A DNA stretch of 29,976 nt from an uncultured Ruminococcus sp. (GTDB taxonomy: Bacteria; Bacillota; Clostridia; Oscillospirales; CAG-272). Below the pieces are notes generated by a model that worked only from the letters and a program-made list of their open reading frames with translations, ran no database searches and had not been told where the DNA came from. This document shows positions 23,970 through 29,976 of this stretch, in pieces. The translations under genes and the position numbers were made by a program. Where the stretch lies: contig CACZOH010000058.1 in NCBI GenBank assembly GCA_902782785.1, positions 1 through 29,976 on the forward strand, read 5' to 3'. Every line of letters begins with the position of its first letter. The stretch's first letter is position 1.

Positions 23970-24689
23970 CTAATTGGCAATGTAAAGTTGTTTATACGGA
24001 TTTTTGCTGTCCGGCGTCACGACCGTGAAGGGGTGATCCATAACCTCGTCCCGGTTTTCACCGAACAGAAGACAGTATTCGGAAACGTACCGTTCTATCT
24101 CTTTTTTATCTTCCTCCGACGCCGCTCTTGCGGTCACCCGGTCCGGAAAACAGATATTTTCGCAGTCGGAGCGCAGGATCACCCTGCCGCCGTGCATCCC
24201 CGTGCAGGGATAATTGCCGACTATGCTTTTGCCGCTTGTTCCGAGCCCTAAAACGACTATCACTCCGCCCGCCTGGTATTCGCCGAGAAAGCTTCCGGCT
24301 CTGCCGCCGATGACCATGACAGGGACTTTTTCCCTGTACTCCTTCATATGTATGCCGGCGCGGTAGCCCGCGTCGCCCTTTACGTAAATACTGCCGCCGC
24401 GCATGGCGTATCCCGCGGCGTCGCCCACGCTTCCGTAAATTACGATCCTGCCGCCGTTCATCGTGTCGCCGACGGCGTCCTGTGCGTTTCCCTTTACGGT
24501 TATCTCCGCTCCGTTCAGATACGCGCCGAGAGCGTTGCCGGGAACGCCCTCAAGCGTTACGGAAACGCCCGACATTCCGGCGCAGATGAAACGCTGACCG
24601 AGACAGCCCTTAACCGTATAGTCCTTTTCTTTTTCGCGCAGCTTATCGTTGATCTCACGGAAAGGGAGATCCTTCGCCTCTATTATCAT
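23970..24689 (-). CDS. Glutamate synthase GXGXG-domain subunit (GltB domain 3)
   Basis: A 239-residue protein equal to the C-terminal beta-helix domain of bacterial GltB, here a separate subunit as in archaeal-type glutamate synthases. Repeats of the GXGXG type are clear: GNALGAYLNGAEITVKGNAQ, GDTMNGGRIVIYGSVGDAAG, YAMRGGSIYVKGDAGYRAG and QAGGVIVVLG. The domain has a structural role holding the amidotransferase and synthase domains together. The start at 24689 follows the previous stop by one base and matches the family N-terminus IIEAKDLPFREIN; twelve extra codons upstream overlap the preceding gene. GGAGG lies about 11 nt before it. Confidence 0.9.
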   Translation of the reverse strand: MIIEAKDLPFREINDKLREKEKDYTVKGCLGQRFICAGMSGVSVTLEGVPGNALGAYLNGAEITVKGNAQDAVGDTMNGGRIVIYGSVGDAAGYAMRGGSIYVKGDAGYRAGIHMKEYREKVPVMVIGGRAGSFLGEYQAGGVIVVLGLGTSGKSIVGNYPCTGMHGGRVILRSDCENICFPDRVTARAASEEDKKEIERYVSEYCLLFGENRDEVMDHPFTVVTPDSKNPYKQLYIAN

Positions 24690-24690
24690 A

Positions 24691-25923
24691 TTATACCACA
24701 CCTCCGAACTTTTTTCTACGTACATCTTGTGAAAAAATCAGATTTGATACAACTTTTTTCGTAAAATCAAAATCTATAGTATCGAGCGGAGTCCTTTCAC
24801 GGATCAAAGAGGTATATATGCCCGCTCTGTCCGTTCCTCCGATCAGGATAAAGCCTGCGAGCCGCCCTTCTTTTACAAATAATCTGCGGATGGATCCGTT
24901 TTCCGCATCCTCGAGCATTTCGCCGTCATATACGCCGGCGGTCATTATGTGAAGACCGAAGAAACCGACAGAGTTCATGGGAACGGCGTTATCGAAGGTC
25001 GCACAGCCTCCCGCCATATTTTTGCCCGCGGTATTTCCCTGCATATACGCGTTCGGAAGAATGGCGAGAACGCGCCGCGCGCCGAGAGACGCGTCGTACC
25101 CTTCCGCGCAGTCACCTGCGGCGTAAACGCCGTCAAGCGTCGTTTTCATACGTTCGTCAACGATGATGCCGCGGTTTACCTCGCCTCCCGCGTTTTTCAC
25201 AAGCTCGCAGTTCGCCCGCACTCCCACGGCAAGTACAAGAACGTCAAAATCCACCGTGCCGCCGTTTTTCATATAAGCGCGGCCGTCCTCAAAGCGTATG
25301 ACCGTATCGCCAAGCATAAAACCGATACCGTGCTGTTCAAGATGCTTTTGCACAACGGCGGCGCAATCGGGATCGAGAATGCTTGAAAGTACACGGTCGG
25401 CAAGATCGCATACCGTGACGCTTTTTGCGCGGTCACGGATCCCCTCGGCGCATTTCAGCCCGATAAGTCCCGCGCCGACGATAAGAACATCGGGTCCGGA
25501 CATAAGCGCTTTATCGAGCGCAAGCGCGTCGTCAAGCGTCATAAACGGGAATTTGTTTTTTACCGTACCGAGCCCTTCAAAAGGAGGAACGAACGGGCGT
25601 GATCCGGCGGCGACGCACAGCCCGTCGTACGGTATTTCGGCGCCGTCGTCCGTTGTGACCGTACGCCGGGCGGCGTCAACGGATACGGCGCGTCTGCCGT
25701 ACAGAACAAGACAGCCGTTTTCCTTGTAAAATCCGTCCGGCCGGTATTTCATCCGTTCCGTATCCGTTTTGCCTTCAAGCAGATATGATATCAGCGGTCG
25801 GCTGTAGACCGGATGATCCTCCTCCGATATAACGGTGATCTCCCCATCGGGATCGAGCGATCTTATGCCTTCTATACACCCTGCGGCTGCGACGCCGTTT
25901 CCGATTATTACGTACCGCTTCAT
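24691..25923 (-). CDS. FAD-dependent NAD(P)H oxidoreductase of the glutamate synthase operon
   Basis: A 410-residue pyridine-nucleotide-disulfide family protein. RYVIIGNGVAAAGCIEGI is the N-terminal FAD-binding Rossmann motif, VLIVGAGLIGLKCAEGI the NAD(P)H motif near residue 145, and LDGVYAAGDCAEG the second FAD motif. There is no CxxxxC redox disulfide, so it resembles NirB- or rubredoxin-reductase-like flavoproteins. Its start overlaps the polyferredoxin stop (ATGA), and the GXGXG gene follows after one base. The likely role is to pass electrons between NAD(P)H and the Fe-S centres of the polyferredoxin and synthase subunit, in place of GltD. Confidence 0.9.
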   Translation of the reverse strand: MKRYVIIGNGVAAAGCIEGIRSLDPDGEITVISEEDHPVYSRPLISYLLEGKTDTERMKYRPDGFYKENGCLVLYGRRAVSVDAARRTVTTDDGAEIPYDGLCVAAGSRPFVPPFEGLGTVKNKFPFMTLDDALALDKALMSGPDVLIVGAGLIGLKCAEGIRDRAKSVTVCDLADRVLSSILDPDCAAVVQKHLEQHGIGFMLGDTVIRFEDGRAYMKNGGTVDFDVLVLAVGVRANCELVKNAGGEVNRGIIVDERMKTTLDGVYAAGDCAEGYDASLGARRVLAILPNAYMQGNTAGKNMAGGCATFDNAVPMNSVGFFGLHIMTAGVYDGEMLEDAENGSIRRLFVKEGRLAGFILIGGTDRAGIYTSLIRERTPLDTIDFDFTKKVVSNLIFSQDVRRKKFGGVV

Positions 25924-26360
25924 TCCGACTCGCCCCTTTCTTCATATACGATCGCCCTGTTGGGACAACCCGTAACGCACGCGGGAGCGCCGCAGGCGTT
26001 ATCAAGGCAAAGCTCGCATTTCTGCATGATACCGTCCTCTCCCGGGGCGAGCGCCCCGTACGGACAAACAAGCACGCAGGTAAGACATCCGACGCATTTG
26101 CCGCGGTCTATCCTGACCACGCCGTCCTTTTTTGATACAGCGCCGGCGATACAGCTTTTGACGCAGATCGGATCGGTACAGTGACGGCAGCTGACGGCAA
26201 AGGTTATTTTGTCTTCCCCCTCTACGTGTATCCTCGGAAAAATCCTTTTATCCTTAAGCGCCGCGACCATATCCTTTATTCCGGAATTGGCGTATGCGCA
26301 GTTATACTCGCATAAATGACAGCCGAGGCACCATTCCTCATTGACGTAAACACGTTTCAT
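25920..26360 (-). CDS. Polyferredoxin with about four [4Fe-4S] clusters
   Basis: A 146-residue ferredoxin-like electron carrier. Cysteines fall in groups: 11/14/17/21, 58/61/66/70, 89/92/95/99 and 115/118/(123)/128/132, enough for four clusters, in an arrangement like the small subunits of DMSO-reductase-type enzymes (HycB/DmsB-like). There is no Tat or Sec signal, so it is cytosolic. It is encoded between the synthase subunit and the flavoprotein, and overlaps the latter by 4 bp. It probably wires the FAD subunit to the Fe-S/FMN synthase subunit. Confidence 0.9.
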   Translation of the reverse strand: MKRVYVNEEWCLGCHLCEYNCAYANSGIKDMVAALKDKRIFPRIHVEGEDKITFAVSCRHCTDPICVKSCIAGAVSKKDGVVRIDRGKCVGCLTCVLVCPYGALAPGEDGIMQKCELCLDNACGAPACVTGCPNRAIVYEERGESE

Positions 26361-26363
26361 ACG

Positions 26364-27869
26364 TTATTCCCCCGCGTGTGAGATACCGAGTATCTCAAGT
26401 TCCTTTTCGTTCAGTCCGACGCCGCGCAGCATAAGGCGGTTCCCGCGGAGCGCTTCTATCGAATTTATGCCCATACCGCCCATTATCTCCATTATCTCAC
26501 GCCGCCACGCGGTTATCAGATTGACGAGGCGCACGGCGCCGATATCGGGATTCAGACGCTTGACGAGGTCCGGTCTCTGCGTCGCTATGCCCCAGTTGCA
26601 TTTGCCGCTCTGACAGGTGCGGCAGAGGTGACAGCCGAGCGCCAGAAGCGCCGCCGTGGCGATATAACAGGCGTCCGCGCCGAGCGCGACGGCTTTGACC
26701 ACGTCCGCAGCCGAACGTATCGAGCCGCCGGCGACGAGAGAAACACTGTTTCTTATCCCCTCGTCACGCAGACGCTGATCGACCGCGGCGAGCGCCAGCT
26801 CTATCGGTATTCCCACGTTATCGCGTATCCTCGTCGGCGCCGCTCCGGTACCGCCGCGGAAGCCGTCTATGGCGATTATATCCGCGCCGCTCCTCGCGAT
26901 GCCGCTCGCAATCGCGGCTATGTTATGGACCGCCGCGACCTTTACGATCACCGGTTTTTTGTATTCCGTCGCTTCCTTCAAAGAGAAAACGAGCTGTCTT
27001 AAGTCTTCTATCGAATAAATATCGTGATGAGGCGCGGGACTGATGGCGTCCGACCCCTCGGGGATCATACGTGTGCGCGACACGTCGCCGACGATCTTTG
27101 CGCCGGGCAGATGGCCGCCGATGCCGGGCTTTGCGCCCTGACCCATTTTTATCTCTATCGCCGCGCCGGCCGTCAGATAATCCTCGTGCACGCCGAACCG
27201 TCCCGAAGCCACCTGAACGACGGTGTTTTTTCCGTATTTATAGAAATCCTCGTGCAGTCCTCCCTCTCCGGTGTTGTAAAGTATGCCGAGCTCGGTCGCC
27301 GCCCGTGCAAGCGAAGCGTGTGCGTTGTAGCTTATCGAGCCGTAGCTCATCGCCGAGAACATTACCGGCAGGGACAAAGCGATCTGCGGCGGCAGATCGC
27401 ATTTGATCTTACCGTCTTCACCGCGTTCTGTCCGCGACGGCTTTTTACCGAGGAACACCTGCGTTTCCATCGGCTCGCGCAGGGGGTCTATCGGCGGATT
27501 TGTCACCTGCGAGGCGTTTATGAGGATCTTGTCCCAGTAAACGGGCATCGGTTTCGGATTTCCCATAGAGGACAGAAGCACGCCGCCGCTGTTCGCCTGT
27601 TTATATATTTCCTTGACCGTATCGCTCTGCCAGTTTGCGTTTTCGCGCAGAGCGCAGTCGCTTTTCACGATCTTCAGCGCACGTGTGGGGCAGAGCGACA
27701 CGCATCGCTGACAGTCTACGCATTTCGTCTCGTCGCTTATCATAACGCCGCGCTCCGCGCAAAACGAATGCACCTCGTTTGAGCACTGCCTTTCGCACAC
27801 GCGGCAGGTTATGCATCTGTCGTTATTTCGGACTACCTCAAATTCCGGATATATGAATTCCACTCCCAT
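26364..27869 (-). CDS. Glutamate synthase FMN-binding subunit (GltB domain 2) with N-terminal ferredoxin domain
   Basis: The 501-residue protein carries two N-terminal [4Fe-4S] motifs (Cys19/22/25/29 and Cys50/53/56/60), then the FMN-binding synthase domain from about residue 120. The domain is shown by GEGGLHEDFYKYG, KMGQGAKPGIGGHLPG, IDGFRGGTGAAP, GGSIRSAADVVKAVALGADA and the cluster and FMN motif CHLCRTCQSGKCNWGIATQ. It reduces 2-oxoglutarate plus ammonia to glutamate. The ATG at 27869, preceded by GGAGGG, overlaps the stop of the glutaminase gene by one base. It is the archaeal-type stand-alone form, separated from the glutaminase and GXGXG domains. Confidence 0.94.
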   Translation of the reverse strand: MGVEFIYPEFEVVRNNDRCITCRVCERQCSNEVHSFCAERGVMISDETKCVDCQRCVSLCPTRALKIVKSDCALRENANWQSDTVKEIYKQANSGGVLLSSMGNPKPMPVYWDKILINASQVTNPPIDPLREPMETQVFLGKKPSRTERGEDGKIKCDLPPQIALSLPVMFSAMSYGSISYNAHASLARAATELGILYNTGEGGLHEDFYKYGKNTVVQVASGRFGVHEDYLTAGAAIEIKMGQGAKPGIGGHLPGAKIVGDVSRTRMIPEGSDAISPAPHHDIYSIEDLRQLVFSLKEATEYKKPVIVKVAAVHNIAAIASGIARSGADIIAIDGFRGGTGAAPTRIRDNVGIPIELALAAVDQRLRDEGIRNSVSLVAGGSIRSAADVVKAVALGADACYIATAALLALGCHLCRTCQSGKCNWGIATQRPDLVKRLNPDIGAVRLVNLITAWRREIMEIMGGMGINSIEALRGNRLMLRGVGLNEKELEILGISHAGE

Positions 27870-28963
27870 TAAAACGCACCCTCCTTCACGGTCACGATAA
27901 CCGGCTCTCCGCCCGACGGAGCCCATATTTTTGTAACGTCCGGCTCCATGGCGCGTATCGCCGCCTCCTCGCTCGCTATAAACACCCTGTCATCCTTTTC
28001 GCCAACTACCATGGAACGAAGCTTAAGCCTGTCGTTCAACGCCATAAGACCGCCGTCAAAGCCCGCGATTATCGAAAACGGACCGGTTATCAAAAGGCTC
28101 GGAAATACCGTTCTTAAATACTTAAGTTTCTTTTTTTCATATTCATCGGTTTTGCGCTCTATCGTGCTCCAGAACGGCGCGGCTATGACGTTAGCCGCCT
28201 CGGTAAGCGTCAGCCCCTGACGGCGGATCAAATAATCCAATATGTATGTGATGACCTCCGTATCGGTCTGAAGCGTGCATTTATATCCGAACATTTCGAT
28301 ATAACGGCGGTTTGCGTCGTATGACGATATCTCACCGTTGTGAACGACGGAAAAATCGAGCAGCGTGAACGGATGAGCGCCGCCCCACCAGCCCGGCGTG
28401 TTTGTCGGATATCTGCCGTGCGCAGTCCAGGAATAGCCTTCATATTCGTCCAGTCTGTAAAACAATCCAACGTCCTCCGGGAATCCGACCGCTTTGAAGG
28501 TACCCATGTTCTTGCCGCTTGAGAAAACGTACGCGCCGTCCGTTTCAACGTTGATCTTCATCACCGTGCGGGCGACGAATTCCTTTTCGTCAAGCTGAAG
28601 GTCCGCGAGCACCGAGCCGAGCGGCGTGACGAAATACCGCCAGATTATCGGCTCGTCCGTGATCCCCGGCATTTTCCGCGTCGGTATCAGCTCGCCTTTT
28701 ACCACCTCAAACGATTCCTTCAAGAACGCCTCGCACTTTTTGCGGGTGTCGCGGCAGTCAAAAAATATATGAAACGCGTAAAGATCTTTATATTCCGGAT
28801 ATATTCCGTATCCCGCAAAACCACCGCCCAGGCCGTTGGAGCGGTCGTGCATGGGCTTCATCGCCCCGATCACGGACTCTCCAGTCATACGCTCTCCGTC
28901 TTTTGAGATCACGGCGGCGACGGCGCAGCCCGACGGTATCCTTATTCTGCCTTCTTTTTCCAT
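27869..28963 (-). CDS. Class II glutamine amidotransferase subunit of glutamate synthase (GltB domain 1)
   Basis: A 364-residue Ntn-type glutaminase that releases ammonia from glutamine for the synthase subunit. The nucleophile is probably Cys13 in IPSGCAVAAVI, so either a short propeptide is removed or the Cys works from an internal position. Other class II features follow: HDRSNGLGGGFAGYGIYP, GRYPTNTPGWWGGAHPF and VVHNGEISSYDANRRYIE with the oxyanion-hole Asn/Gly. I chose the ATG at 28963, preceded by GAGGTG. The frame stays open 75 codons upstream, but that would cross the promoter and attenuator. It is the first gene of the seven-gene nitrogen operon. Confidence 0.91.
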   Translation of the reverse strand: MEKEGRIRIPSGCAVAAVISKDGERMTGESVIGAMKPMHDRSNGLGGGFAGYGIYPEYKDLYAFHIFFDCRDTRKKCEAFLKESFEVVKGELIPTRKMPGITDEPIIWRYFVTPLGSVLADLQLDEKEFVARTVMKINVETDGAYVFSSGKNMGTFKAVGFPEDVGLFYRLDEYEGYSWTAHGRYPTNTPGWWGGAHPFTLLDFSVVHNGEISSYDANRRYIEMFGYKCTLQTDTEVITYILDYLIRRQGLTLTEAANVIAAPFWSTIERKTDEYEKKKLKYLRTVFPSLLITGPFSIIAGFDGGLMALNDRLKLRSMVVGEKDDRVFIASEEAAIRAMEPDVTKIWAPSGGEPVIVTVKEGAF

Positions 28964-28974
28964 AAAACACCTCG

Positions 28975-29041
28975 AAAAAACAAAAAGACGCCGTTTCCGC
29001 GCAGATTGCGACCCGCGCGGAAATGAACGTCTTTGCTCATT
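28975..29041 (-). promoter_or_regulatory. ANTAR-type attenuator in the leader of the glutamate synthase operon
   Basis: On the minus strand a hairpin AATGAGC-AAAGAC-GTTCATT (29041-29022) has a six-base loop with A at position 1 and G at 4, the ANTAR target signature. Its loop and 3' arm overlap the 5' arm of a terminator: AAAGACG (29034-29028) pairs with CGTCTTT (28990-28984), and TTTCCGCGC (29023-29015) with GCGCGGAAA (29002-28994). A T-rich run follows to 28975. The two folds are mutually exclusive. Only one hexaloop is visible, and it starts at the predicted transcription start. Confidence 0.75.
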
Positions 29042-29048
29042 AACTTGC

Positions 29049-29077
29049 ATTATACACCGTAAAAACTGTTTTGTCAA
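29049..29077 (-). promoter_or_regulatory. Sigma-A promoter of the glutamate synthase operon
   Basis: TTGACA (29077-29072) and TATAAT (29054-29049) on the minus strand are 17 bp apart, a full consensus match. The stretch ACGGTGTATAAT followed by GCAAG is nearly the same as in the divergent glnN promoter. Confidence 0.88.
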
Positions 29078-29141
29078 TAGTAAAAATCGCCGGATTTGCA
29101 AATTTTTGCATGATTTTTGAAAAAAATTGCAAAAAAAGGGC
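29078..29141. other. AT-rich spacer between the divergent nitrogen promoters
   Basis: 64 bp between the two -35 boxes, with no gene. It holds TGCA at 29097, 29107 and 29128, one and two helical turns apart, and an inverted repeat TTTTTGCA (29103-29110)/TGCAAAAA (29128-29135). It could be an operator or curved DNA; nothing proves either. Confidence 0.35.
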
Positions 29142-29170
29142 TTGACAAATCGAAAAACACGGTGTATAAT
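29142..29170 (+). promoter_or_regulatory. Sigma-A promoter of glnN
   Basis: TTGACA (29142-29147) and TATAAT (29165-29170) are 17 bp apart, a full consensus match. Transcription should start near 29177, giving a leader of about 150 nt that holds two hexaloop/terminator units. Confidence 0.88.
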
Positions 29171-29180
29171 AGCAAGCGTT

Positions 29181-29233
29181 GAAGGCAAAGGCGTCTTTGA
29201 GCTTTACGGGCTCGGAGACGCGTTTTGATTTTT
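29181..29233 (+). promoter_or_regulatory. First hexaloop/terminator unit of the glnN leader
   Basis: Hairpin AAGGC-AAAGGC-GTCTT (29182-29197) has a six-base loop with A at 1 and G at 4. Its 3' part is shared with a terminator-like stem, GCGTCTTTGAGC (29191-29202) with GCTCGGAGACGC (29210-29221), 12 pairs including two G-U, followed by GTTTTGATTTTT. The folds exclude each other. Confidence 0.75.
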
Positions 29234-29268
29234 ACGGAATTGAATATAATGAAGGCAAAGGCGTCTTT
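29181..29268 (+). repeat. Exact 18-bp direct repeat in the glnN leader
   Basis: GAAGGCAAAGGCGTCTTT occurs at 29181-29198 and again at 29251-29268. Each copy forms one hexaloop hairpin. TATAAT lies upstream of both copies (10 nt before the first, directly before the second), suggesting duplication of the unit. Confidence 0.93.
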
Positions 29269-29301
29269 CATGTCGACACATGGAAGGCGCCTTTTTCTTT
29301 T
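29251..29301 (+). promoter_or_regulatory. Second hexaloop/terminator unit of the glnN leader
   Basis: The same hairpin recurs at 29252-29267. A strong terminator uses AAAGGCGTCTTTCATGT (29257-29273) and ACATGGAAGGCGCCTTT (29278-29294), 17 consecutive pairs including two G-U, loop CGAC, then TTTTTCTTTT (Ts from 29292). The hexaloop and its 3' arm lie inside the terminator's 5' arm, so ANTAR binding would prevent termination ahead of glnN. Confidence 0.82.
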
Positions 29302-29327
29302 GTTAAAACCGAAAGGAGATTTAAAAA

Positions 29328-29976
29328 ATGAAAACGGTATCTGATTACTTCGGAGAGCAGGTATTTGACGACAGAGTTATGAAAGCGGCGTTATCGGCAA
29401 AGGTATATAATTCTTTAAGACAGACGATAGACGAGGGAAAGGAGCTCGATATCGGCGTTGCGAACGCAGTTGCCGAGGCAATGAAGAACTGGGCGGTAAA
29501 CAAAGGCGCAACGCATTTTACGCACTGGTTCCAACCGCTTACCGGAATAACAGCGGAAAAGCACGACGGATTTATAACGCCCTCTCCCGACGGCGGCGTG
29601 ATAATGGAATTCTCCGGAAAAGAGCTGATAAAGGGAGAGCCGGACGCCTCCTCGTTCCCGTCGGGCGGCCTTCGCGCCACCTTTGAGGCCCGCGGCTACA
29701 CCGCGTGGGACCCCACCAGCTACGCCTTTATCAAAGGCAAAACCCTCTGCATTCCCACCGCGTTCTGTTCCTACAGCGGCCACGCGCTGGATAAAAAAAC
29801 GCCTCTGCTGCGGTCCATGGAGGCCCTGAACAGGCAGGCGCTGCGCATTCTCCGCCTGTTCGGCAACACGTCCGCAAAGCGGGTGGTCTCCTCCGTGGGA
29901 CCGGAGCAGGAATACTTCCTGATCGACAAAAAGCTCTACGACCGGCGCATGGACCTGCGGCTGACCGGACGCACCC
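29328..29976 (+). CDS. glnN: Type III glutamine synthetase GlnN (partial, runs off the window)
   Basis: The first 216 codons of a GSIII, a large (about 700-residue) glutamine synthetase of Bacteroidetes, Clostridia and cyanobacteria. The N-terminus SDYFGEQVFDDRVMKAALS is typical, and KNWAVNKGATHFTHWFQPLTG and FPSGGLRATFEARGYTAWD are family-specific motifs. SSVGPEQEYFLID begins the catalytic metal-binding part (GxEQEYF). GAAAGGAG precedes the ATG. Transcription passes through the two attenuators upstream. Codon usage changes sharply around 29650: ATA is used for five of six isoleucines before and none of four after, and arginine moves from AGA to CGC/CGG. That could mean recombination or an assembly join within this conserved gene. 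Confidence 0.94.
   Translation, partial: MKTVSDYFGEQVFDDRVMKAALSAKVYNSLRQTIDEGKELDIGVANAVAEAMKNWAVNKGATHFTHWFQPLTGITAEKHDGFITPSPDGGVIMEFSGKELIKGEPDASSFPSGGLRATFEARGYTAWDPTSYAFIKGKTLCIPTAFCSYSGHALDKKTPLLRSMEALNRQALRILRLFGNTSAKRVVSSVGPEQEYFLIDKKLYDRRMDLRLTGRT

Noticed and set aside
28964..29188. Upstream extension of the glutaminase subunit frame by 75 codons
   Set aside because: It would run through the promoter at 29049-29077 and the attenuator, and the residues do not resemble the family.
29245..29250. Second TATAAT directly before the second glnN hexaloop
   Set aside because: No -35-like hexamer lies about 17 bp upstream; more likely a relic of duplication of the unit than a promoter.
1..29976. 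CRISPR arrays, tRNA or rRNA genes, insertion sequences, prophage genes
   Set aside because: I saw no regular repeat-spacer pattern, no tRNA-like TTCGA arm with acceptor stem and no transposase or phage protein. The only notable exact repeat is the pair in the glnN leader.

Overview
The window looks like a chromosomal piece of an uncultured anaerobic Clostridia bacterium, probably gut-derived. The support is indirect: a clostridial L21-Prp-L27 operon with an N-terminally extended L27, a cluster of NifS/IscU/IscR type, type III glutamine synthetase, a split glutamate synthase, an ANTAR antiterminator, abundant ATA isoleucine codons and near-perfect sigma-A promoters. I see no phage, insertion sequence, CRISPR array, rRNA or tRNA.

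Layout. 1-2070 (+): the tail of an unidentified acidic protein, folD, then rplU-prp-rpmA from its own promoter, ending in a bidirectional terminator. 2084-7529: sulfur and Fe-S metabolism. cysK and metY lie downstream of iscU and iscS on the minus strand, with an internal promoter at the iscU stop codon. They diverge from iscR and the lipoate ligase gene lplA (+). 7673-13325 (+): an ECF sigma factor with an overlapping large membrane protein (probable sensor or anti-sigma), a surface protein with a CBM9-like domain, and a zinc-ribbon/leucine-rich-repeat protein. 13472-18311 (+): a probable carbohydrate operon of FGGY kinase, SIS isomerase, YjbQ-family enzyme, MFS transporter and GGDEF cyclase. 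18348-21988: a second FGGY kinase (-) divergent from an alpha/beta hydrolase and a GxDLY/SGNH esterase (+), whose two promoters sit back to back.

22116-29976 is a nitrogen-assimilation island and the most interesting part. A minus-strand operon encodes the class II glutaminase, synthase and GXGXG subunits of a split glutamate synthase. It also encodes a polyferredoxin, a FAD/NAD(P) oxidoreductase, a short GlnA-like protein and, last, an ANTAR RNA-binding regulator whose receiver domain has lost its phospho-acceptor aspartate. A type III glutamine synthetase gene (glnN) diverges from it and runs off the window end. Both leaders of this divergent pair carry hairpins with the six-base loop expected for ANTAR targets (A at loop position 1, G at 4). 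Each hairpin overlaps the 5' arm of an intrinsic terminator, so the two folds exclude each other. The glnN leader has two such units in tandem with an exact 18-bp repeat. The operon leader has one, starting almost at the predicted transcription start. My inference is that the last gene of the operon encodes the antiterminator that controls its own operon and glnN, forming a compact GS-GOGAT regulon.

Other notable points are an apparent ACG start for the MFS transporter, an abrupt codon-usage change inside glnN near the window end, nine promoters that match TTGACA-N17-TATAAT exactly, and a duplicated C-terminal domain in the ECF-linked membrane protein.
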